In this document: positions 1 through 5,274 of the stretch, one piece after another
How the letters are laid out: each line of letters opens with the position of its first letter
Position numbering within the stretch: position 1 is the first letter of the stretch
Assembly: GCA_958439775.1 (NCBI GenBank)
Contig: CAUBWQ010000091.1
Coordinates: 1-5,274 of the forward strand
DNA length: 5,274 nt
Source: an uncultured Collinsella sp.
GTDB taxonomy: Bacteria; Actinomycetota; Coriobacteriia; Coriobacteriales; Coriobacteriaceae
Direction: 5' to 3'
The notes under the pieces: model-generated
Databases searched by the model: none
Seen by the model: only the letters and a program-made list of their open reading frames with translations
Told to the model about the DNA's origin: nothing
Position numbers and translations under genes: made by a program

Positions 1-1310
1 CCGTGGAAGAACTTGGTGAGCGAGCTCACGAAGAAGAAGCCTTCGAGCAAAAGGAAGAAGGCCGCGAAGATCCACGGAGCAACCTTGAGCTTGCGCTCCT
101 CGTGCAGGTAGAAGAAGAGCAGCAGCGTGGTGCACATCATAGTCAGCGTAATGGCAAGGCCGTACGCGGCTTCCATATGCGCCGAGTTCTGGAACAGCAG
201 CACCACGATGACGCAGCCGACAAGCATGACGTTGTTGACCATGGGGATGTAGAGCTGGCCCTTGGTCTCGGCAGGGTAGAAGACCTGCATGTGCGGCATG
301 AGGTCCAGACGGCTGGCCTCGGACACCAGCGAGAATGCGCCGGTGATGAGCGCCTGCGAGGCAATGATGGCCGCGACGGTGGAAAGGCCGACGGCAAACG
401 GGCGCAGGCCCGGGGCGAGCATCTGGTAGAACGGGTTGAGATCGGCAATGCCCATGAGCTCGGGGTTGGCAGCGTTGTTCATAAGCCAAGCGCCCTGGCC
501 CATATAGGACAGCAGCAGGCAGCACTTAACGAACGGCCAGGTAGCGTAGATATTGCCGCGGCCGACGTGGCCCATGTCGGAGTAGAGCGCAGCGGCACCG
601 GTGGTGGCGAGGAAGCAGCTGCCCAGAATCATGATGCCCGCGTGGTTGTTGGGGAACAAAAAAAAGGCGATGCCGCGGAGCGGGTTGAGGCACAGCAGCA
701 CGGCGGGGTGCTGTAAGACAAAGAACAGACCCGTGCCGCCCAAGAACAGGAACCACAGCGTCATGATGGGGCCAAAGGCGTGACCGATCTTGGCCGTACC
801 GATGCGCTGTACCAAGAAGAGCACGATGATGATGGCGAGCGTAATGGCGACGACGCGGCCCTGGTCATCGCCCAGCACGGCATCAACCGCCGGGATAGTG
901 CGCAGGCCCTCGATGGCCGTGGTAACGGTAACGGCCGGCGTCAGGATGCCGTCGGCGAGCAGCGCGGCGCCACCCAGCATGGCGGGGATGATAAGCCACT
1001 TGCCGCAGCGCTTGACCAGGCTGTACAGGGCAAAGATGCCGCCCTCACCATGGTTATCGGCGCGCAGCGAGATGAGCACATACTTGATGGTGGTCAGCAA
1101 CGTGACCGTCCACACGACAAGGGAGAGCGCGCCGAGCACGAACTCCTCCGTGACGCTTCCGATGCCGCCGTTGCCGGCAACGAGCGCCTTGGTTACATAC
1201 ATAGGGCTGGTGCCGATATCGCCGTACACCACGCCCAGCGTGACGAGCATCGCCGAGATGCTCACAGGAATCGCAGCGTGCGAAGCTGCCTCCTTGGCCT
1301 TTTGTTCCAT
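1..1310 (-). CDS. kup: Kup-family potassium uptake permease (partial, C-terminus beyond left edge)
   Basis: Integral membrane K+ importer of the KUP/HAK/KT family, which is generally held to couple K+ to H+ uptake. The reading frame is open from the ATG at 1310 to the window edge, giving 436 residues. The family is usually 600-700 residues, so roughly a third is missing, mainly the last membrane spans and the cytoplasmic tail. Visible family motifs are GDIGTSP (residues 30-36, first helix), RADNHGEGGIFAL (from R83), DGILTPAVTV followed by EGL (residues 120-136), ALYSDMGHVGRG and SYMGQGAWL. Hydrophobic spans alternate throughout, as expected for a 12-helix protein. The last residues, SSLTKFFHG, match the approach to the conserved GGW region. 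The start is supported by GGGAGGA at 1320-1326, 8-10 bases upstream. A run of eight T on the coding strand (658-665, encoding FFL) does not break the frame. Identification is firm; the full length cannot be seen. Confidence 0.95.
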   Translation of the reverse strand, partial: MEQKAKEAASHAAIPVSISAMLVTLGVVYGDIGTSPMYVTKALVAGNGGIGSVTEEFVLGALSLVVWTVTLLTTIKYVLISLRADNHGEGGIFALYSLVKRCGKWLIIPAMLGGAALLADGILTPAVTVTTAIEGLRTIPAVDAVLGDDQGRVVAITLAIIIVLFLVQRIGTAKIGHAFGPIMTLWFLFLGGTGLFFVLQHPAVLLCLNPLRGIAFFLFPNNHAGIMILGSCFLATTGAAALYSDMGHVGRGNIYATWPFVKCCLLLSYMGQGAWLMNNAANPELMGIADLNPFYQMLAPGLRPFAVGLSTVAAIIASQALITGAFSLVSEASRLDLMPHMQVFYPAETKGQLYIPMVNNVMLVGCVIVVLLFQNSAHMEAAYGLAITLTMMCTTLLLFFYLHEERKLKVAPWIFAAFFLLLEGFFFVSSLTKFFH

Positions 1311-1345
1311 AAGCCGGTTTCCTCCCAACTTTAATGTTCGAAGGA

Positions 1346-1351
1346 ATTATA
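1346..1351 (-). promoter_or_regulatory. Putative -10 box for kup
   Basis: On the minus strand this is a perfect TATAAT, 35 bases upstream of the kup ATG, implying a leader of about 30 nt. There is no good -35 hexamer at 17 bp; the best is TTCAAA (4 of 6 matches) at a short 15-bp spacing. The leader is too short for a regulatory RNA. Start-site mapping would confirm it. Confidence 0.5.
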
Positions 1352-1435
1352 GGTAATCGGCCCATGTTTGAATGGCACTGTTTTCCCAGCTAGATAAACA
1401 TTTATACGGCCTTTAAGCCACCTCGGCGATATGGA

Positions 1436-1466
1436 ATGTGACAAAGGGACTGTCTCTTTGTCGCAT
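1436..1466. repeat. REP-like 31-bp dyad between nitroreductase gene and kup
   Basis: Two 14-nt arms, ATGTGACAAAGGGA (1436-1449) and TCTCTTTGTCGCAT (1453-1466), flank a CTG loop. As plus-strand RNA all 14 positions can pair, two of them as G-U; on the minus strand those two become A-C mismatches. The dyad begins three bases past the nitroreductase TGA. No T tract follows on either strand, so it is not a classical terminator, although it could protect the 3' end of that mRNA. Its shape, size and position just after a stop codon fit a dispersed REP-type element. Only one copy is in the window, so repetitiveness is inferred. Confidence 0.55.
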
Positions 1467-1469
1467 CCG

Positions 1470-2339
1470 TCATTTTCCGAGCCAATTTTTGAACCACCAC
1501 TCCATGGAGCGGCTCATCTCGGCCATAAAGGGACTCGTGTGCTTGCGGGTATAGATGTCCACGACGCGCTCCCCCACCACGCGGGCATGCGGACGGAACA
1601 TCGCGTCCATCTCGGCTACCTGCGCGTCCATAGTCGCAGCATTGGCGCGGCAGTAGCGCTCCTCGTGCACCAGGTTCACCACGGGATGCGCAATGGCCGG
1701 ACGCTCCTTACGGGGCGTGCCGATGATGAGCATCGACAGCGGCATGGTATACGGAGGCAGATCGAGCAGCTCGGCCACTTCCTCGGTATTCTCGACGATA
1801 TCACCGATGTAGCAGCTCCCCAGGCCCAGGGCCTCGGCGGCGACCACGGCGTTTTGCGCAGCGATCACGGCGTCCTGGGCCGCGATGGCAAAGTCACCCA
1901 AACCCGGTGCACGGCGGGGCGCCTTGCCCGTGCGCTCGACAAACTCGGGCTCAAAGCAGCCCACGTGCTCAAACAGATCGATCCACTTGGCATAGTCGAC
2001 CACAAATATAAGTGCCCAGGGCGCCTTGGCGATCATGGGCTGGTGGTCGCACAGGTCGGCCAGACGATCCAGCGTAGCCTGCTCGCGAATGCTCACGATG
2101 GAATACATCATCATGGCGCCCGCCGACGGCGCGCGACTCGCCGCATGCAAAATTGCCGCCCGCTGCTCGTCGGTCACCGCCACGGGACGGTCGTCGTCAT
2201 CACGCGCAAAGACACGCGTGGAGGAACGGTGCTCCAACGTGTCCAGCACCGCATTGCCCGTTGTCTCGACCGGATAGCCGCCCGCGTCCATGCCAGCGTC
2301 CACGTCACCCGCACTCGTCATACAAGCCCGTTCGTTCAT
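1470..2339 (-). CDS. Nitroreductase-family FMN-dependent oxidoreductase (NfsA/FRP-like)
   Basis: Predicted soluble FMN enzyme of 289 residues that transfers electrons from NAD(P)H to flavins, nitro compounds or quinones; the true substrate cannot be read from sequence. Seen: HRSSTRVF at residues 37-44, the usual N-terminal phosphate-binding stretch for FMN; ASRAPSAGAMMMYSI at 67-81, the second FMN-contact region; and a long helix from about 151 ending in ALGLGSCYIGDI (170-181), the third signature. The C-terminal KHTSPFMAEMSRSMEWWFKNW resembles the tail of NfsA/FRP-type proteins, which are longer than the roughly 200-residue NfsB type. The N-terminal 30 residues are acidic and look non-conserved. 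The start at 2339 is supported by GAGGA at 2347-2351, seven bases upstream; the alternative Met7 lacks such a site. The gene diverges from the LtaS-like gene and is followed by a dyad. Confidence 0.88.
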   Translation of the reverse strand: MNERACMTSAGDVDAGMDAGGYPVETTGNAVLDTLEHRSSTRVFARDDDDRPVAVTDEQRAAILHAASRAPSAGAMMMYSIVSIREQATLDRLADLCDHQPMIAKAPWALIFVVDYAKWIDLFEHVGCFEPEFVERTGKAPRRAPGLGDFAIAAQDAVIAAQNAVVAAEALGLGSCYIGDIVENTEEVAELLDLPPYTMPLSMLIIGTPRKERPAIAHPVVNLVHEERYCRANAATMDAQVAEMDAMFRPHARVVGERVVDIYTRKHTSPFMAEMSRSMEWWFKNWLGK

Positions 2340-2552
2340 CGCCTCATCCTCGCCAATTCTTTAAGAAGCCTTTACGTTTCCGTGTAATTCCCGTCCATTA
2401 TCGCGCAGGTCGCCACTACATTGCGCCACACCGTCACACGTGCGCGTTAATATGGCTGGTTGTTGTGCGCAGACACTAATTGCAGCGCATATCTTGGTAA
2501 CAATCGGGTAAACCCCCGCTTTCGTACGTTTTAGTTTGTGAGGAGTCTCAGC
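2340..2552. other. Divergent intergenic region (nitroreductase / LtaS-like)
   Basis: This 213-bp gap must carry the promoters of both flanking genes. No hexamer pair close to consensus was found on either strand. Weak possibilities are TATTAA on the minus strand (2447-2452), without a matching -35, and TTGCAG on the plus strand (2480-2485), without a good -10 at 16-18 bp. No strong palindromic operator stands out. Confidence 0.4.
2540..2545 (+). promoter_or_regulatory. Ribosome binding site fixing the LtaS-like start
   Basis: GAGGAG lies seven bases before the ATG at 2553. An in-frame GTG at 2538 would extend the protein by five residues (MRSLS), but it overlaps this site and has no Shine-Dalgarno sequence of its own. 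The ATG is therefore preferred. Confidence 0.8.
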
Positions 2553-4853
2553 ATGTTCGCTGCCGCCATCTCGCTCGTCGGTCTTGCGGCGACCGTCTAC
2601 CTTGTCTTGCGCGAGGCCAAGGCCATTCGCGCTCAGTCGGGCACCGTTGCCAAAAGCGCTCTTGGGTGGAGCGTCGCCTTCGGCCTGTTCCAGGTCTTTT
2701 TGACCGTCTGGGGCGCCATTGGCCTCGTCGCCCAAAACGAGCCGCTCGCCTTTGTGATGCTCATCCTGACCAATGCCATCCTCACCGGCTGCGCCTGGGC
2801 CAGTATCGCCCGCGACCGCATCGCCCCGCGCGTCTTTGCGTTCGCCAAGCCCGACGCCCCCGCCCCCACCGGCAAGCTCGCCCGCCTGCGCGGCGCCTTT
2901 GTGGGCAAACCACTCGTCGCCGCCGTCCTGTGCCTGCTGCTCGCCGGCGTCTTTGCGCTGCTGGGCATGGAGGTCTCGTCCAACCACGACTTTACCTGGG
3001 TCTACCCCCTGTGCATCCTGCTCGAGTGGGCCATCATCACCGTGCTCATGATCGGCTTGTTCTTCCTGTTCCAGCGCCACGGCGCAGCTCCCGCGGTCCT
3101 GGCCTTTGCCCTCTTTGTCCTGGGCATTGCCGAGTTCTTCGTCATCACGTTTAAATCCATGCCCATCCAGCCGGGCGACCTTTCGGCCATCTCCACCGCC
3201 GCCGCGGTCGCCGGCACCGGCTACACCTTCTCCATCTCGCTGTTCTGTGTGCTGTCCATGGGCTTTACCGCCATCGCCATGCTGCTGTGCGAGTACGCCG
3301 GCCTGGTGGCACCGCACCGTCAGAAGGGTGCCGCCAACGCCAAGCGCATGCTGCTCACCAACCTGCTCGTGGCAGTGCTGTGCCTGGGCGGCGTAACCGC
3401 GCATGTCACGCTCATCGACTACTACAACACCCTCGGCATCACCGTCTACACCTGGCGCCCGCTCGAGAGCTACTGGCGCGAGGGCTACCTGCCAGCTTTT
3501 ATTAGTGCGGCGCAGTCCATCAAGCCGCCCAAACCCGCCGACTACTCCGTCGACGATGCCAAGGCCACGCTCAAAAAGTACGCCAAGGCCTACGACAAGT
3601 CCGACGCGGCCAAGAGCGACGAGCGCGCCGCCGCAAAGGAGCAGTTCGACAGCGAGAAGCCCACGGTCATCGCCATCATGAACGAGACCTTCTCAGACCT
3701 TTCGATCTACCAGAACATGCGCGCCGGCTACGAGGGCCCGCAGTACTTTAAGAACCTGTCCAACTGCCTCAGCCGCGGCAAGCTCTATGTGAGCGCCTAC
3801 GGCGGCGGTACCGCCAATACCGAGTTTGAGTTTATGACCGGCAACTCCATGGCCAACCTGGGCTCGGGCGTGTACCCCTACACCATCTACAACATGGAGA
3901 CGACCGGGAACCTGGCAGAACAGTTCAAATCGCTCGGCTATTCCACCACGGCCATGCACCCCAACCACGCGACCAACTGGAACCGCGAGAACGTCTACAA
4001 GGACTTTGGCTTTGACCAGTTCCTGTCTATCAATGACTTCCAGGGAGCCGTCACCCTGCGCGGCATGGTGACCGACCAGGCTACCTACGACAAGATTCTT
4101 GAGCTGCTCGACCAGAACGCCGATCCGCAGTTTATCTTCGACGTGACCATGCAGAACCACTCGGGCTACGACACGGGCCTGCTGCCGGTCGACAAGCAGA
4201 TGCATCTCAACATCGACACAACCGACCTGGACGCCAAGACCGTTGAGGACGGCACACTGTCCGATGTCGACGAGTACGTCTCGTGCATCGAGCAGTCCGA
4301 CCAGGCGCTTCGCTACTTCCTCAACGCCCTGAGCAAACTCGATCGCAAGGTGGTCGTGGTGTTCTGGGGCGACCACCAGCCGTTCTTCCCGTCCAAGTTC
4401 AACGATAAGTGGTTTACCGGCGAGGACGATGCCACGCACCAGGAACGTCTGTGGCAGACCGACTACATCATCTGGGCCAACTACGACGTTGCCGGCTGCG
4501 ACCAGACAAGCGAGGTCGACGACCTGTCCACCAACTACCTGTCCACCCAGCTGATGCAACTGATCGGCGCACCGCTGACCGACTACCAGAAAGCGCACAT
4601 GACGCTGCGCGAGTCGCTGCCCGCCATCAACTCGGTCGGCTACGAGGACGCCAGCCTGCGCTGGGCGCTCTCCTCCAACGTCACCGGTGACGACGCCGCC
4701 GCAGCAGCCGCCACCAAGGCACGCGAGGATTACGCCAAGATGCAATACTACGAGATGTTCCGCGACGGCAAGAACGTGTACACCGAGCACTTCCAGACCG
4801 AGGCCAACGAAACCGACCCCAACCTGGCGCCGGGTACGACCAAGATCAAGTAG
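2553..4853 (+). CDS. LtaS-type sulfatase-fold phosphoglycerol transferase, membrane protein
   Basis: Protein of 766 residues in the LTA synthase/MdoB-like group (alkaline phosphatase/sulfatase fold). Members move glycerophosphate from phosphatidylglycerol onto an envelope polymer outside the membrane. About eight hydrophobic spans fill residues 3-288 (near 3-20, 36-60, 63-86, 119-138, 150-173, 180-200, 222-250, 267-288), more than the five of S. aureus LtaS. The FKSMPIQPGDL segment after the sixth span is typical. A charged linker leads to the catalytic domain from about residue 370: NETF with metal ligand E378, GGGTANTEFEF with likely nucleophile T420, HPNHATNWNREN (469-480) for substrate binding, QNHSGY near 534-539, and GDHQPFF with metal ligands D607 and H608. 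All key residues are present, so it should be active. A tail of about 100 residues, including an Ala-rich stretch, follows. The polymer made (LTA or another glycerophosphate glycan) is unknown. Confidence 0.9.
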   Translation: MFAAAISLVGLAATVYLVLREAKAIRAQSGTVAKSALGWSVAFGLFQVFLTVWGAIGLVAQNEPLAFVMLILTNAILTGCAWASIARDRIAPRVFAFAKPDAPAPTGKLARLRGAFVGKPLVAAVLCLLLAGVFALLGMEVSSNHDFTWVYPLCILLEWAIITVLMIGLFFLFQRHGAAPAVLAFALFVLGIAEFFVITFKSMPIQPGDLSAISTAAAVAGTGYTFSISLFCVLSMGFTAIAMLLCEYAGLVAPHRQKGAANAKRMLLTNLLVAVLCLGGVTAHVTLIDYYNTLGITVYTWRPLESYWREGYLPAFISAAQSIKPPKPADYSVDDAKATLKKYAKAYDKSDAAKSDERAAAKEQFDSEKPTVIAIMNETFSDLSIYQNMRAGYEGPQYFKNLSNCLSRGKLYVSAYGGGTANTEFEFMTGNSMANLGSGVYPYTIYNMETTGNLAEQFKSLGYSTTAMHPNHATNWNRENVYKDFGFDQFLSINDFQGAVTLRGMVTDQATYDKILELLDQNADPQFIFDVTMQNHSGYDTGLLPVDKQMHLNIDTTDLDAKTVEDGTLSDVDEYVSCIEQSDQALRYFLNALSKLDRKVVVVFWGDHQPFFPSKFNDKWFTGEDDATHQERLWQTDYIIWANYDVAGCDQTSEVDDLSTNYLSTQLMQLIGAPLTDYQKAHMTLRESLPAINSVGYEDASLRWALSSNVTGDDAAAAAATKAREDYAKMQYYEMFRDGKNVYTEHFQTEANETDPNLAPGTTKIK

Positions 4854-4869
4854 CAGCGCGTCTTAACTG

Positions 4870-4929
4870 GTTCGTCTGCCCGGCGACGCGGAACGTAAGG
4901 TTCCCTGCTCGGTCAGTCCTGCGCAAGAC
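4870..4929 (+). other. Possible structured RNA segment in the 3' untranslated region
   Basis: Between the stop codon and the terminator the RNA can form nested stems: GTCTGC (4874-4879) with GCAAGAC (4923-4929, one bulged A), CCG (4880-4882) with CGG (4910-4912), and GGAAC (4890-4894) with GTTCC (4900-4904) closing a GTAAG loop. CTGCCCGG and CTGCTCGG form an imperfect direct repeat. The stems are short and only one copy is visible, so this may be chance. Confidence 0.3.
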
Positions 4930-4955
4930 GAAGGCCACATTAAGTGGCCTTCTTT
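4930..4955 (+). terminator. Rho-independent terminator of the LtaS-like gene
   Basis: A 9-bp perfect stem, GAAGGCCAC (4930-4938) with GTGGCCTTC (4944-4952), closes an ATTAA loop and is followed by TTT. Flanking CGCAA and TTGCG can extend the stem after an internal loop. It lies 77 bases past the stop codon. The U tract is short, so termination may be incomplete, letting some transcripts enter the repeat array. Confidence 0.8.
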
Positions 4956-4960
4956 GCGTG

Positions 4961-5274
4961 CGGAAAGTGTGTCCCGAAATTCTTGTCTGGAATGGGATGC
5001 AGTTTCCGCTTGGGACCCAATTGGGAAAGAGTGTCCCACTATTCAGCTGGATTCCGGGATGTATTTTCCGGTTGAGGCTCGTTGGGAAAGTGCGTCCCAC
5101 TTTGGGGGCTGATTCTGGGACGTGGTTTCCGGTTGGCTCTCATTGGGAAAGTTCATCCCATTTCTCGGCCTAATTATGGGACGCAGTTTCCCGTTGAGGA
5201 CCCTTTGGGAAAGTGCGTCCCGGTCTGGGCGCTCAAACTGGGATGGATTTTCGGGATGAGGGCTTGACGGAAAA
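4961..5274. repeat. Array of alternating inverted 16-nt boxes, 61-62 bp period (BIME-like), open at right edge
   Basis: Forward boxes (best form GGGAAAGTGCGTCCCA) start at 4961, 5023, 5084, 5145 and 5207, and a sixth appears to begin at 5268. Reverse boxes (best form TGGGACGCAGTTTCCC) start at 4993, 5055, 5116, 5177 and 5239. The reverse box is nearly the reverse complement of the forward one. Forward-to-reverse distance is 32 in all five units, leaving a 16-nt inner spacer each time; reverse-to-forward distance is 29 or 30, leaving 13-14 nt. Inner spacers vary in sequence, while several outer ones share a GTTGAGG-like start. A period of 61-62 is not a multiple of three, which argues against coding. 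No gene was found here. The array runs past the edge, so copy number is unknown. Confidence 0.9.

Noticed and set aside
3..1334. Plus-strand open frames opposite kup
   Set aside because: They encode low-complexity charged protein, while the minus-strand frame carries continuous Kup family motifs.
1311..1435. c-di-AMP (ydaO-type) riboswitch upstream of kup
   Set aside because: Such riboswitches often precede K+ transporter genes, but the leader after the TATAAT box is only about 30 nt and no matching fold or attenuator is seen.
1431..2387. Plus-strand frame (318 codons) opposite the nitroreductase gene
   Set aside because: The translation is H/R/G-rich with no domain, and the opposite strand encodes clear FMN-binding signatures.
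2538..2552. GTG start for the LtaS-like protein, five codons upstream
   Set aside because: The GTG overlaps the GAGGAG ribosome binding site that is well spaced for the ATG at 2553.
2361..3404. Long open frame (347 codons) on the minus strand opposite the LtaS-like gene
   Set aside because: The translation is rich in G, D, E, Q and H with no recognisable domain, and it lies antisense to a gene with clear catalytic motifs. GC-rich codon usage explains the open frame.
3693..4790. Second long antisense frame (365 codons) under the catalytic domain
   Set aside because: It is a V/G/L/H-rich mirror of the real gene without motifs, and exists because the sense gene avoids certain codons.
4958..5267. 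Short open frames inside the repeat array, some with repeated GK.VP-like peptides
   Set aside because: The 61-62 bp period shifts the frame at each unit, there is no Shine-Dalgarno support, and the peptide repeats simply reflect the DNA repeat.
4961..5274. CRISPR array
   Set aside because: Boxes are 16 nt, degenerate and alternate in orientation, with spacers of only 13-16 nt; direct CRISPR repeats are longer, near-identical and in one orientation. No cas gene is present.
4961..5274. Site-specific inversion cassette (shufflon-like)
   Set aside because: Segments between inverted boxes are only 13-16 bp, too short to invert usefully, and no recombinase gene is visible.

Overview
The window reads as chromosomal DNA from a GC-rich Gram-positive bacterium. 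A Kup potassium transporter, an NfsA/FRP-type flavin oxidoreductase and an LtaS-type lipoteichoic acid synthase homologue sit together, with strong Shine-Dalgarno sites and GC-rich third codon positions. A gut Coriobacteriia member such as Collinsella would fit, but that assignment comes from general style and was not tested by a search.

Layout: (1) 1-1310, minus strand: 5' two-thirds of kup, running off the left edge, with a TATAAT promoter box at 1346-1351. (2) 1436-1466: a near-perfect 31-bp dyad, REP-like, three bases past the stop of the next gene. (3) 1470-2339, minus strand: nitroreductase-family protein. (4) 2340-2552: divergent intergenic gap. (5) 2553-4853, plus strand: multi-spanning membrane protein with an extracytoplasmic LtaS-like phosphoglycerol transferase domain. 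(6) 4870-4955: possible structured 3' leader, then a rho-independent terminator. (7) 4961-5274, continuing past the right edge: a gene-free array of 16-nt boxes in strictly alternating orientation, about 61.5 bp per pair.

The three genes share no pathway. Kup imports K+, the nitroreductase homologue is a soluble flavoenzyme, and the LtaS homologue builds or decorates an envelope polymer. The two minus-strand genes are probably separate transcription units, because kup has its own promoter box and the dyad lies between them. The LtaS homologue looks monocistronic, closed by its own terminator.

The most unusual part is the right-hand array. Box-to-box distances are nearly constant (32 nt, then 29-30 nt) while box and linker sequences have diverged. 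The layout resembles the BIME clusters of enterobacterial REP elements, but with a different box sequence.
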